From the NCBI GenBank assembly GCA_009733745.1, contig WNWL01000003.1, positions 124,001 to 188,000 on the forward strand: a stretch of 64,000 bases of DNA. Reading direction: 5' to 3'. This document shows, in pieces, positions 29,158 to 37,580 of this stretch. A program made the translations under genes and the position numbers. The notes under the pieces are model-generated. The model did not search any database. It worked only from the letters and a program-made list of their open reading frames with translations, and was not told where the DNA came from. Each line of letters starts with the position of its first letter. The first letter of the stretch is position 1. The stretch is from Oceanobacillus sp. HTM 045. GTDB taxonomy: Bacteria > Pseudomonadota > Alphaproteobacteria > Rhodobacterales > Rhodobacteraceae.

Positions 29158-29841
29158 TCACGGGCACCCCGCCCGCGCCCAGGCGTTCAGCGCGTCGAGC
29201 CCCGCCTCGCCGCCGCCGGGCGTCGCCGGGAACCCCGCCCCCGCCAGCCGCCGGGCGATCCGGTCCCAGGTCATCGCCCCGGCCGCAAGCGCGTGTCGGA
29301 AGTCGGCGACCGTCCCCTCCACGTCGCCTAGCGCACAGCGGAGTTGCGCCCGGTGCAGCCGCGCCGCGTGGTGGTCCGGGTCCAGCCCCAGCACCCGGTC
29401 CAGATCGGCCAACGCCGCGTCCGCCAGCCCCAGCCGCGCCTCGGTGCGGGCGCGCCAGTACCAGACCTCCGGCGCGTCCGGCGCGCGCGCAACGGCAGCA
29501 TTGAACCAGCGGAACGCCTGCTCCGGCTTGCCGAGTTCCCCGTATGCCGCCCCGAGCACCATCATGGCAGAGACCATCTCCGGCTCCAGCCGCAGCGCCG
29601 CGCGCAGGTCGCGCACGGCTTCCAGCGTCTGGCCGGTGACCAGCCGCCCCTCGCCCCGGTGCAGGTAGGCCCGCGCCACCGTAGCACTGCCATAGCCCGA
29701 GCCGATCACCCGCGTGCAGGCGGCGATACGCGCCTCCCACCGCTCGCCCCAGGTACAGGCATGCACGTCGTCCGCACTGCCGAACGCGGGCAGTGCAGGC
29801 GCCAGCAGCGCGAGGAGCAGGAAGGCAGGCAACCGGATCAT
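29158..29841 (-). CDS. Exported TPR protein
   Basis: A 227-residue protein with a signal peptide (1-20, cleavage near PAFGSA) and four or five tetratricopeptide repeats (for example AYGELGKPEQAFRWFNAAVARAP and RARTEARLGLADAALADLDRVLGLDP). Two cysteines flank the N-terminal part (HACTWGE, AACTRV). TPR proteins mediate protein contacts; no partner is evident beside trpS. Function unknown. Confidence 0.8.
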   Translation of the reverse strand: MIRLPAFLLLALLAPALPAFGSADDVHACTWGERWEARIAACTRVIGSGYGSATVARAYLHRGEGRLVTGQTLEAVRDLRAALRLEPEMVSAMMVLGAAYGELGKPEQAFRWFNAAVARAPDAPEVWYWRARTEARLGLADAALADLDRVLGLDPDHHAARLHRAQLRCALGDVEGTVADFRHALAAGAMTWDRIARRLAGAGFPATPGGGEAGLDALNAWARAGCP

Positions 29842-29898
29842 GCCGCCACCCTCGCGGAGAGCGGTTGACGAACCGTTCCCGCCCCGGCTTTCCGTCCC

Positions 29899-29930
29899 CC
29901 TTCCTGACGGACCCCTTCTTGACGGACCCC
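29899..29930 (+). repeat. Two-unit tandem repeat upstream of trpS
   Basis: CCTTCCTGACGGACC and CCTTCTTGACGGACC follow each other with a 15-bp period, ending 45 bp before the trpS start. The second unit contains TTGACG, a possible -35 element created by the repeat. Confidence 0.6.
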
Positions 29931-29974
29931 GAACCGCCGCCTATCAGGCCGCGGGATCGTGAGGGAGACCGTCC

Positions 29975-30991
29975 ATGCCGCACACGCCGCGCGTATTCTC
30001 CGGGGTACAGCCCTCGGGCAGCCTGACGCTCGGGAACTATCTCGGCGCCATCAAGCGTTTTGTCGAGTTGCAGGGCTCGGGAATGGAGACGATCTACTGC
30101 GTCGTGGACCTCCACGCGATCACGGTCTGGCAGGACCCGAAGGAGCTGACCGCAGCCACCCGTGGCGTCGCCGCGGCGTTCCTCGCCTGCGGGATCGACC
30201 CGAAGAAGTCGATCCTGTTCAACCAGAGCCAAGTCCCAGCCCACACCCAGCTCGCGTGGATCTTCAACTGCGTCGTCCGCCTCGGCTGGCTGAACCGGAT
30301 GACCCAGTTCAAGGACAAGGCGGGCAAGGACCGCGAGGCCGCTTCCGCCGGGCTCTATGCCTACCCGGCGCTGATGGCCGCCGACATCCTCGTCTACCGC
30401 GCGACCCACGTTCCCGTGGGCGAGGACCAGAAGCAGCACCTGGAGCTGACCCGCGACATCGCCGCGAAGTTCAACAACGACTTCGACGCGCCGGACTTCT
30501 TCCCGCTCACCGAGCCGCTGATCGGCGGCCCGGCGCCGCGGGTCATGTCGCTGCGCGACGGCTCCAAGAAGATGTCGAAGTCCGATCCCTCGGACATGAG
30601 CCGGATCAACCTGACCGACGACGCCGACGCGATCGCCCAGAAGATCCGCAAGGCGAGGACCGATCCCGAGCCCCTGCCCGAGACGCCGGAGGGGCTGGAA
30701 GGCCGGGCCGAGGCGCGCAACCTCGTCGGCATCTACGCCGCGCTATCCGGCCTGACGGCCGAGCAGGTGCTGGCGGAATATGCCGGGCAGGGCTTCGGCG
30801 CGTTCAAGCCGAAGCTGGCGGAACTCGCGGTCGAGAAGATCACCCCTATCGCCGACGAGATGCGCCGCCTCCTCGCCGACCCGGGCGAGATCGACCGCAT
30901 CCTCGGCGACGGCGCGAAGCGGGCTGAGGCGATCGCCGTGCCGATCCTCGAGGAGACCTACCGCACGGTCGGGCTGATCGGCTCGCGTTGA
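29975..30991 (+). CDS. trpS: Tryptophanyl-tRNA synthetase
   Basis: Class I synthetase charging tRNA-Trp. The 338-residue protein has the HIGH equivalent TLGN (18-21, in [12 protein letters not shown]), the KMSKS motif at 199-203 and the [15 protein letters not shown] tryptophan-specific region. ATG 29975 follows GTGAGGGAGACC. It stands alone and converges on a lipoprotein gene with 6 bp between. Confidence 0.97.
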   Translation: MPHTPRVFSGVQPSGSLTLGNYLGAIKRFVELQGSGMETIYCVVDLHAITVWQDPKELTAATRGVAAAFLACGIDPKKSILFNQSQVPAHTQLAWIFNCVVRLGWLNRMTQFKDKAGKDREAASAGLYAYPALMAADILVYRATHVPVGEDQKQHLELTRDIAAKFNNDFDAPDFFPLTEPLIGGPAPRVMSLRDGSKKMSKSDPSDMSRINLTDDADAIAQKIRKARTDPEPLPETPEGLEGRAEARNLVGIYAALSGLTAEQVLAEYAGQGFGAFKPKLAELAVEKITPIADEMRRLLADPGEIDRILGDGAKRAEAIAVPILEETYRTVGLIGSR

Positions 30992-30997
30992 GGCGGG

Positions 30998-31939
30998 CTA
31001 TTCGAACCCCGCCGGGAAGGCCCCGTCCGCCAGCACCGCGCCGGCGGGCTCCAGTGGCGCGGCGGGGTCGAGCACGAACACTGCCTCCGTCCCCCCGACC
31101 GTAAGCGGCACCGACGGGTCCTCCGCCCCCGCGGCGTCCGGACTTACCGCGACCGCCTGCTTGGAGGGCGGCACCGGCACCGGCGACAGGTCCGTCGAGC
31201 AGGCGGGCGTACCCCCCGCCAGCGGGTCGGCGAAGCTCAGCCGGTAGGCGACCGGCGCGACCTCGCCCAGCACGTTCTCCGGCACCTCCACCACGTCGAA
31301 CGGCCCGCCCATGCCCGGCTCGACCGCGGCGACGAACACCGTCGCCACGTCGAGGTGCAGCGTGCCGTCCGCGCCCCATGCGATGGCCGTGTAGGAGGTC
31401 CCGAACTTGGAGAAGGCATAGGCCACGTCGTCGATCGTGAGCCCCTGCGCCGGGTCCGGCAGCCCCTGCGCGGCGGCATAGTCGGCCAGCAGGGCATCCA
31501 CCGGGCAGATCGAAAGCAGCGTGTTCCAGAGCAGCAGGCTGTCGCCCGAAAGTCCGCTGGACGAACCGTCCAGCCCGTGAATGCGCGGCAGATCCGCATC
31601 CGCGACGACCGCCGTGTCCTCGGCCCGCACCAGCGAGACCACCGCCCCGGCATCCGGCGCGATGGAGATCTCGCGGATCACCACCGGCAACTCGTCCTCC
31701 GCGCCGGGCGAGAACGGGTGCACCGAGAGGTCCGCCAGTTCCCCCTCCGGCAGCGCGGTCCCGTCCACGGTCACGCGCGCCGCCTTGAGCCGCCCCGCGG
31801 GCGTCACGTAGGCCACCCGCCCCGCGTAGTCGGGCGCGGCCGCTGCCTCGCCGATGGCCTGGAGGATCGCCTTGAAGAATTCGCACCCGCCGAGCGGCAA
31901 GGCCGCCGCGACCACCGCAACCCGTGCCGCCCTGCGCAT
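30998..31939 (-). CDS. Lipoprotein of unknown function
   Basis: A 313-residue protein with a lipoprotein signal peptide ending in the lipobox LPLGGC (lipidated Cys19). The rest is acidic, beta-rich by eye and has no motif that I recognise. It contains two cysteines (SICPVD, ACSTDL) that could form a disulfide. Neighbours (trpS, htpX-like) do not suggest a role. Confidence 0.78.
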   Translation of the reverse strand: MRRAARVAVVAAALPLGGCEFFKAILQAIGEAAAAPDYAGRVAYVTPAGRLKAARVTVDGTALPEGELADLSVHPFSPGAEDELPVVIREISIAPDAGAVVSLVRAEDTAVVADADLPRIHGLDGSSSGLSGDSLLLWNTLLSICPVDALLADYAAAQGLPDPAQGLTIDDVAYAFSKFGTSYTAIAWGADGTLHLDVATVFVAAVEPGMGGPFDVVEVPENVLGEVAPVAYRLSFADPLAGGTPACSTDLSPVPVPPSKQAVAVSPDAAGAEDPSVPLTVGGTEAVFVLDPAAPLEPAGAVLADGAFPAGFE

Positions 31940-32011
31940 GATGACCCCCGCCCGCTATCCGAGACGGGCCATCCTACGCCATCGGACCGCAACGGGCCAA
32001 ACCGCGGGGAC

Positions 32012-32992
32012 TCAGTACCAGACCCCGGTCCGGTGCCAGCGCGGCCGCGACGTGACCACCGGCACCCGCACCAGCGAGCGGCGCGGCGGCATCGGCCAGA
32101 CCGGCGGCGCCTCGCGGGGCGTCTCGCGCGGCATCTCCCGCGCCAGGTGCGCCAGCCGGCGCAGCCGCTCCTCGGTCGGAGGATGGGTCCGCAGGTAGGA
32201 CGGCACCGGCACCCGCGGGCCGGGGAAGGCGATCCCGGCGAGGAACCTGCGCCCCAGCCGCTCCAGCTTGGCCAGCGCCGAGCCCAGCCCCGCCGGGTCG
32301 CCGGTCAGCCGCACCGCGCCGAGATCGGCGTCGAACTCCCGCGACCGGGACAGGGCAAGCTGCATCAGCGACACCAGCGTCGGCGACAGGATCAGCACGC
32401 CGATGGTCAGCCACGACACCGTCGCCTCGCCGAACATCGCCAGCGGCAGGTTGAGGATCAGCAGCAGCATCCCGAAGGTCGAGGAGAAGGAGGTCAGCCG
32501 CGCCATCATGTCGGCGACGCCCATCAGCCACAGGTCGCGGTTGGCGATGTGGCTGACCTCGTGCGCCAGCACCGCGCGCAGCTCGCGCGGCGACATCACG
32601 CGCATCAGCCCGTCCGTCACCGCCACGGCGCTGTCATCGGCCGAGCCGACCGCGAAGGCGTTCGGCATCGCGCTCGGCACGTAGTAGAGCGCGGGCGGCC
32701 GCGGCAGGCCGGAACGGCGGCCTAGATCGGCCAGCGTGGCGGAAAGCTCCGGCATCGCGTGGGGCGGCACCGGGCGCGCACGGTAGAGCCGCAGCACCAT
32801 GTCCTTCGGCGCCAGCGCCGGGACCAGCAGCAGCATCACCGCCGCGCCCGCGACCACGCCCAGCGCGGCCCAGGGGCCGAAGCTCGTCACCACGGCGCAG
32901 AAGGCGATCGCCCCCATCCCGCCGATCAGCAGGACGGAGTGGAGCAGGTTCAGCAATCGGTGCTGGCGGCTCGGGCTCAGGGTCACGGTCAT
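32012..32992 (-). CDS. HtpX-like M48 membrane metalloprotease
   Basis: A 326-residue inner-membrane zinc protease. Two N-terminal transmembrane segments (about 18-38 and 42-62), the zinc site HEVSH (144-148), two more hydrophobic segments, and the third-ligand motif SREFDADLGAVRL are in the order found in HtpX. The C-terminal RTHPPTEERLRRL is also family-typical. HtpX homologues degrade misfolded membrane proteins. It is distinct from the soluble M48 protein at 22535. Confidence 0.88.
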   Translation of the reverse strand: MTVTLSPSRQHRLLNLLHSVLLIGGMGAIAFCAVVTSFGPWAALGVVAGAAVMLLLVPALAPKDMVLRLYRARPVPPHAMPELSATLADLGRRSGLPRPPALYYVPSAMPNAFAVGSADDSAVAVTDGLMRVMSPRELRAVLAHEVSHIANRDLWLMGVADMMARLTSFSSTFGMLLLILNLPLAMFGEATVSWLTIGVLILSPTLVSLMQLALSRSREFDADLGAVRLTGDPAGLGSALAKLERLGRRFLAGIAFPGPRVPVPSYLRTHPPTEERLRRLAHLAREMPRETPREAPPVWPMPPRRSLVRVPVVTSRPRWHRTGVWY

Positions 32993-33258
32993 CCGGCCCT
33001 CCTCCCGCGCAATCCGGCACCGACGGGGCGGGAGCGCCCGCCCGCGGGGTAGTCTCTGTGTTCCGGCATGGCGGTGAGGTGGGAGCCTCCCGGCGCGATT
33101 TCAACGACGCGCGCGGGCGGTGCGACCTTCTCTACCAGCCCAAGGTGGCGCCCGACGATGCCGCCAGGCCGCTCTGCAAGCCCTCTCGCTCTTGCGCTTG
33201 CACGCCCCGCGGACACCTGCAATCCTTGGAACGGTGCGCGGCAGCCAGGGAGAATGCA

Positions 33259-33714
33259 TTGCGCAAGTTTCTCGTCGTGGTGGATGACACACCGGAGTGT
33301 CTCAACGCCATGCGTTTCGCGGCCCGCCGCGCCGCCAAGACGGGCGGGCGGGTGATGATGCTCACTGTCATCGAGCCGGAAGAGTTCCAGCACTGGATCG
33401 GCGTCGCCGAGGTGATGCGCGCCGAGGCCCGCGAGGCGGCGGAAGAGCGGCTCTCGGCGCTGGCCGACGAGCTGCACGCCCTCACCGGCGTCGCGCCCGA
33501 GCTTCAGATCCGCGAGGGCAAGAAGGTCGAGGAAGTGCTGGAGCAGATCGAGGAGGACCCCGATATCGGTGTCCTCGTGCTCGGCGCGGGCGAGGGCGAC
33601 GGCCCCGGCCCGCTGGTCAGCGCGCTGGTCTCGAAGATGGGCGCGAAGATGAACGTGCCGGTCACCGTCGTCCCCGGCGCGATGACCGAGGAACGCATCG
33701 ACGAGGTCGCCTGA
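33259..33714 (+). CDS. Universal stress protein family
   Basis: A 151-residue single UspA domain: N-terminal KFLVVVDDTPECLNAMRFAARRA, acidic helix, and C-terminal nucleotide-loop region VLVLGAGEGDGPGPLVS followed by VPVTVVPG. The glycine loop is GxGEGDGPGPL, a variant of the ATP-binding GSxGxxG. The start is inferred as TTG 33259, 7 nt after AGGGAG, because the family N-terminus begins exactly there; the longer frame upstream is unlike the family. Converges on BKACE2. Confidence 0.87.
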   Translation: MRKFLVVVDDTPECLNAMRFAARRAAKTGGRVMMLTVIEPEEFQHWIGVAEVMRAEAREAAEERLSALADELHALTGVAPELQIREGKKVEEVLEQIEEDPDIGVLVLGAGEGDGPGPLVSALVSKMGAKMNVPVTVVPGAMTEERIDEVA

Positions 33715-33744
33715 GGCCGGGCCGAGAAAAACCGGCCCGCGCGC

Positions 33745-34605
33745 CTAGCCCCTCAGTTCCGTCCACATCTCCTCCACCGTCGCCGGCTCGCCCCCGGCGG
33801 CGCGGACATGGGCGACCATCTCCTCCACCAGCCCGAGATTGCTGGTCTCGCAGCCGAGCGGCGCGTCCTCCAGCCCGGCGCGCACATGCCCGCCGCGCCG
33901 GACCGCCAGCTCCACCAGCGGCGCGATGTCCACGCCCAGCCCCGCCACCATCCACGGCGCGCCGGGATGGCTCTCGTCCAGCAGGTCGAGATGGGTCTCC
34001 AGGTAGCGTTCCTTCGGCGGGAAGCCCCAGGCGAAATGGTCGGAAAACATGAACCGGTAGAGCGGCACCGGCAGGCCGGGCGTGATCCGCGCCAACGCCG
34101 CCCCCGCCCGCGTGAACCCCGGCTCGTAGATCGCGTAGGAGGGGTGGAAGCCATGCTCGGCCGCCAGCGCCAGCGCCTCGCGCAGCTCCGCCTCGCCGTT
34201 CTGGTAGGTGCCCGCCGGGGCCTCGCCCGGCGCCATCAGGGTAAAGTTGACGCTGCCGGGGTCGATCACCGCGAACTCGATCAGCCCGCGCTTCGCCAAC
34301 TCCGGCAGATGCGCGAACTTCGCCGCCTCGCCCCCGTCCGGCCCCGCCCCGGTGCCGGTGGTGGGCACGGAGGGGTAGACCGGCACGTCCACCTCCGAGC
34401 GGATCCCCTCGATGATCCGGGCGTAGACCTCCCAGTCGAACACCTGCGCCTCGCCGCCGTCATAGGCGTGGACATGGATGATGCAGGCCCCCGCCAGCGC
34501 GCAGGCGATGCCCTGCGCCACGATGCTCTCCACGTCGCGCGGTATCCCCGGCTGCTGCGGTCCCCACGGCCCGTTCAGCGCCGCCTCGATCCAGACCCGT
34601 TGCAT
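33745..34605 (-). CDS. Beta-keto acid cleavage enzyme (BKACE, DUF849), second copy
   Basis: A 286-residue BKACE-fold protein with zinc ligands His44 and His46 (IIHVHAYDG), the IDPGSVNF strand and the C-terminal VRAGLEDAPLG. It is clearly divergent from the pca-linked BKACE (13473) and has no catabolic neighbours, so the substrate is unknown. ATG 34605 follows GGAGGAAGCGCAG, which selects it over an upstream in-frame start. Confidence 0.83.
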   Translation of the reverse strand: MQRVWIEAALNGPWGPQQPGIPRDVESIVAQGIACALAGACIIHVHAYDGGEAQVFDWEVYARIIEGIRSEVDVPVYPSVPTTGTGAGPDGGEAAKFAHLPELAKRGLIEFAVIDPGSVNFTLMAPGEAPAGTYQNGEAELREALALAAEHGFHPSYAIYEPGFTRAGAALARITPGLPVPLYRFMFSDHFAWGFPPKERYLETHLDLLDESHPGAPWMVAGLGVDIAPLVELAVRRGGHVRAGLEDAPLGCETSNLGLVEEMVAHVRAAGGEPATVEEMWTELRG

Positions 34606-34676
34606 TCTGCGCTTCCTCCACTGGCCGATCCCCGCGTCACCGCAGGATGCGGCGTGCCCCATCGCATCCCGGGTAC

Positions 34677-34745
34677 GACCTAGCACGGGCGACCAGCCCG
34701 GGCCACGCCCGGCCCTCCCCCGGGCCGGTCGCGTCCCTCCGCACG
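34677..34745 (+). repeat. Intergenic repeat A, copy 3 (internally deleted)
   Basis: Only the two ends of repeat A remain: the GACCAGCCCGGGCCACG start and the GTCGCGTCCCTCCGCAC end, joined at GGGCCGG. About 100 bp of the centre, including the ATAAATCAAG block, is missing. It is the only copy in a divergent (5'-5') gap, between BKACE2 and nfuA. Confidence 0.8.
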
Positions 34746-34775
34746 CACCCCAACGGGCAACCGCCCGCTTCACTT

Positions 34776-34792
34776 TTTAGAATGATTCTTGA
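34776..34792 (+). promoter_or_regulatory. Irr-type iron control box upstream of nfuA
   Basis: TTTAGAATGATTCTTGA matches the rhizobial/rhodobacterial Irr box pattern TTTAGAA-N3-TTCTAAA except in the last arm bases; the core AGAAT-G-ATTCT is a perfect palindrome. It lies 53 bp before the nfuA start. Iron-responsive control of an Fe-S carrier gene is biologically sensible. Confidence 0.65.
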
Positions 34793-34844
34793 TCTTTTCC
34801 CCGCTTGGGTCCATCTCTTGTGTGTCCGGACGGAGGCGAGAGAA

Positions 34845-35405
34845 ATGTTCATCCAGACCGAAGCGACTCCCAACCCCGCCACGCTGAAGTTCCTGCCCGG
34901 AAGGGCGGTGATGCAGGCGGGCTCGGCCGATTTCCCGTCCCCCGTGGGCGCGGAGGTCTCGCCGCTGGCGGCCCGCATCTTCGCGGTCGAGGGGGTCACC
35001 GGCGTGTTCCTCGGCCCCGACTTCGTGACCGTCACCAAGGCCGAGGCGGACGAGTGGGCGCACATGAAGCCCGCCGTGCTCGGCGCGATCATGGAGCACT
35101 TCTCCTCCGGCGAGCCCGTGGTCGCGGGCGACGAGGGCGCGGTCGGCCATGCCAGCCATGACGGCCCCGACGCCGAGATCGTCGGCCAGATCAAGGAACT
35201 GCTCGACACCCGCGTCCGCCCCGCCGTGGCGCAGGACGGGGGCGACATCACCTTCCACGGCTTCGAGAAGGGCGTCGTCTACCTGCACATGCAGGGTGCC
35301 TGCGCGGGCTGCCCGTCCTCGACCATGACGCTGAAGATGGGCATCGAGAACCTGCTCCGGCACTACATCCCGGAGGTGACCGAGGTGCGGCCCGTTGGGG
35401 CATGA
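34845..35405 (+). CDS. nfuA: Fe-S cluster carrier NfuA/NifU-like protein
   Basis: A 186-residue protein with an N-terminal Nfu_N domain (MFIQTEATPNPATLKFLPG) and a C-terminal NifU domain carrying the cluster-binding CAGC (C153, C156). It delivers 4Fe-4S clusters to apoproteins. ATG 34845 follows GGAGGCGAGAGAA. The Irr-like palindrome upstream suggests iron control. The next gene overlaps its end. Confidence 0.93.
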   Translation: MFIQTEATPNPATLKFLPGRAVMQAGSADFPSPVGAEVSPLAARIFAVEGVTGVFLGPDFVTVTKAEADEWAHMKPAVLGAIMEHFSSGEPVVAGDEGAVGHASHDGPDAEIVGQIKELLDTRVRPAVAQDGGDITFHGFEKGVVYLHMQGACAGCPSSTMTLKMGIENLLRHYIPEVTEVRPVGA

Positions 35406-35841
35406 CGGCCCGGCGGCGCTCACCGGGCGCTGCTACTGCGGGGCGGTGACCCTGAAGATGACGGCCCCGCCGAAGATCGTCGCCTATTGCCACTGCGCCG
35501 ACTGCCGCCGCTGGACCGGCGGGCCGGTCGGCGCCTTCGCGTCCTTCGCGGAGGCCGACGTCGCCGCCACCCCGCCGCTCGGGCAGCCCTTCTCCTCCGT
35601 GCCCGGAGTCGAGCGGTGGACCTGCCGCGACTGCGGCTCGCCGCTGGCCGCGCGGTTCGACTACACGCCCGGGCAGGTCTTCGTCCCCGTCGGCATCCTC
35701 GACCAGGCGGACCGGCTTGCGCCCGATCTCCACTGCCACGCGGGCGAGCGCCTGCCGTGGCTCCATATCGCGGACGACCTGCCGCGCGAACACGCCTCCG
35801 GGCGCGCCAGCCTGAACGCGGCGCAAGACAGCAGACCGTAA
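35395..35841 (+). CDS. GFA/CENP-V-family zinc protein
   Basis: A 148-residue protein of the glutathione-dependent formaldehyde-activating (GFA) family. The zinc-binding cysteines are in order: CYCGAV, CHCADCRR, and CRDCGSPL. The start is probably TTG 35395, overlapping the nfuA stop by 11 bp after GAGGTG; no good ATG exists. Family members rarely have a proven substrate, so the reaction is not assigned. Confidence 0.82.
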   Translation: MGHDGPAALTGRCYCGAVTLKMTAPPKIVAYCHCADCRRWTGGPVGAFASFAEADVAATPPLGQPFSSVPGVERWTCRDCGSPLAARFDYTPGQVFVPVGILDQADRLAPDLHCHAGERLPWLHIADDLPREHASGRASLNAAQDSRP

Positions 35842-35865
35842 GCAGCACATCGTAAGCAGCAGACC

Positions 35866-36465
35866 TTGAGCGAAGCACCCGCCATCCTCGCCATCGACAC
35901 GTCCGACGCGCAATGCGCCGTGTCCGTGCTCGTGGGCGGCACCGCCCACAGCCGGGCCGAGCCGATGACCCGCGGCCATGCCGAGGCGCTCGACCCGATG
36001 GTCGACGCCGCGCTGGCCGAGGCGGGGCTGACCACCGCCGACCTCGCGGCAGTCGCCGTCTGCACCGGGCCGGGCTCCTTCACCGGGCTCCGCGTCGGCA
36101 TCGCCTGGGCCCGCGGCCTCGCCCTCGGCCGATCCATCCCCGCCATCGGCGTGACCCGGCTGGAGGCGCTGGCCCGCATGGCCGGGCGGGCCGGAACGGT
36201 GCTGATCGAGGGCCGCGGCGGCTCCGGCTTCGCGCAGGCTTTCGACGCCGCGGGCACCCCCGCGGGCACGCCGCAGGCGGGGCCGCTCGACACGCTTCGC
36301 ACTCCCGACGCCATTACCGGCGACGGACTTGTCGATCCCGGGATCGTCGCCCGCATCGCCGCGGAACGGCTCGGCACGCCGCAGCCGCGCCCGGTACCGC
36401 TCTATCTCCGCCCGGCCGACGCCGCGCCGTCGTCCATGGCCGTTCCCGCAATACTCGACGCATGA
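35866..36465 (+). CDS. tsaB: tRNA t6A synthesis protein TsaB
   Basis: A 199-residue partner of TsaD in threonylcarbamoyl-A37 synthesis. Family motifs: ILAIDTSDAQCAVSV at the N-terminus and the CTGPGSFTGLRVGIAWARGLAL signature (in part). The start is TTG 35866. The stop overlaps rimI by 4 bp. MtaB, the enzyme that further modifies t6A37, is encoded elsewhere in this window (6179). Confidence 0.93.
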   Translation: MSEAPAILAIDTSDAQCAVSVLVGGTAHSRAEPMTRGHAEALDPMVDAALAEAGLTTADLAAVAVCTGPGSFTGLRVGIAWARGLALGRSIPAIGVTRLEALARMAGRAGTVLIEGRGGSGFAQAFDAAGTPAGTPQAGPLDTLRTPDAITGDGLVDPGIVARIAAERLGTPQPRPVPLYLRPADAAPSSMAVPAILDA

Positions 36466-36956
36466 CCGCCTTGACCCTCGATATCCCCCACAGCCCGCTC
36501 CCGCCGGGCGTCGCGCTGGAAGCCGCCGCGCTCCACGCCGCCGCCTTCGAGGGGCTGGAGCGCCCCTATTCCGCCGCCGAGCTCGCCGCGATCTGCGACG
36601 GGCGCACCGGCTTCCTGCTCACCGCCAGCGACGCCGCGCCGGACCTGCCGGTGCAGCCGCCGCTCGTCGGCTTCGTCGCCTTCCGCGTGGTGGAGGACGA
36701 CGCGGAGATCCTCGTCGTCGCCGTCGCCCCGACCGACCAGCGCCGCGGAATCGGCACGCAGCTCGTCGCCGCGGCCGAGGACCGGGCGCGCGAACTGGGT
36801 GCGGAACGCATGTTCCTCGAGGTCGCCGAGACCAACCACCCCGCCCGCGCGCTCTATCTCGGCGCGGGCTATGCCGAGATGGGCCGACGCAAGCACTACT
36901 ACCGCCGCCCCAACGGTCAGCGCGAAGACGCGCTCATGCTGCACCGCCGCCTCTGA
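36462..36956 (+). CDS. rimI: GNAT acetyltransferase RimI-like
   Basis: A 164-residue GNAT enzyme with the acetyl-CoA loop QRRGIGTQL and the C-terminal RALYLGAGYAEMGRRKHYY typical of RimI. The RimI family acetylates ribosomal protein S18 N-termini. It is fused by a 4-bp overlap to tsaB, a conserved pairing in bacteria. It has a longer N-terminus than E. coli RimI. Confidence 0.9.
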   Translation: MTALTLDIPHSPLPPGVALEAAALHAAAFEGLERPYSAAELAAICDGRTGFLLTASDAAPDLPVQPPLVGFVAFRVVEDDAEILVVAVAPTDQRRGIGTQLVAAAEDRARELGAERMFLEVAETNHPARALYLGAGYAEMGRRKHYYRRPNGQREDALMLHRRL

Positions 36957-37035
36957 ACACGGCCGGGAACGTCACGGAAACCCTGCTGCAGCAGTAAGGC
37001 GTCCGGACCAGCCTCGCGGCACGATCTGAGCGCCC

Positions 37036-37212
37036 CGACCAGCCACAGCACGGACGACCAGCCCGGGCCACGTCCGGCCCTCCCCGGGGCCGGGCGTTCT
37101 CTGACGCTGCAAGCGGCTCGGAAGGCAGGAGGGGTTGCCGAGATAAATCAAGCAGACCCTTCGATGCACCACGCCCGACAAGGGCCGATCGTGTCCCTCC
37201 GCGCTGACCTTC
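37036..37212 (+). repeat. Intergenic repeat A, copy 4
   Basis: A full copy with CGGGCGTTCTCTGACGCTGC, the central GAGATAAATCAAGCAGACC block and the distal CCACGCCCGAC hairpin arm. Its first stem is weakened by two mismatches (GCACGGAC against GCCCGGGC). It is a direct repeat of copy 5, 186 bp apart, in the convergent gap between rimI and the gene at 37581. Confidence 0.85.
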
Positions 37213-37398
37213 AGAAGGATTGGTTCGCGTCGCATTCCTACCGGGCTGTCAACGTCAGTGAGACTGGGAACAACACCACTGCACTGCTGGAGCCCGGGAG
37301 CACCCCTCCGTTCCACATCGCCAAGGGGCCGGAAAGCAGTTCCCCGGAGTGGCCGGCGCCACGCTTCCCAAGTCGCGGTGGGGGCCAGCGAGTGTACA
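37213..37398. other. Spacer between two direct copies of repeat A
   Basis: This 186-bp stretch holds no gene that I can support; open frames across it run through the repeats. It is less GC-rich at its start (AAGGATTGG...CCTACCGGGCTGTCAACG) than the flanking repeats. It is not obviously related to the flanks of other repeat A copies. Confidence 0.4.
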
Positions 37399-37567
37399 CC
37401 GACCCGCCGCAGCACGCGCGACCAGCGCGGGCCACGTCCGGCCCTCCCCGGGGCCGGGCGTTCTCGGACGCTGCAAATGGCTGGGAGGACGGGAGGGGGT
37501 GCGGGGATAAATCAAGCAGACCTAGCGTGGCACCACGCCCGTCCAGGGCCGGACATGCCCCTTTGCA
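37399..37567 (+). repeat. Intergenic repeat A, copy 5
   Basis: A full copy: first stem CGCGC/GCGCG around GACCA, then CCGGGCGTTCTCGGACGCTGC, the intact GGATAAATCAAGCAGACC centre and the distal hairpin CCACGCCCG/CGGACATGG. The first stem uses different bases from copy 1 but still pairs. Confidence 0.85.
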
Positions 37568-37580
37568 TGGGCCACAACCG

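Noticed and set aside
37036-37567. Insertion sequence or transposase gene
   Set aside because: No transposase, RAYT or integrase frame exists anywhere in the window; only the non-coding repeats are seen.
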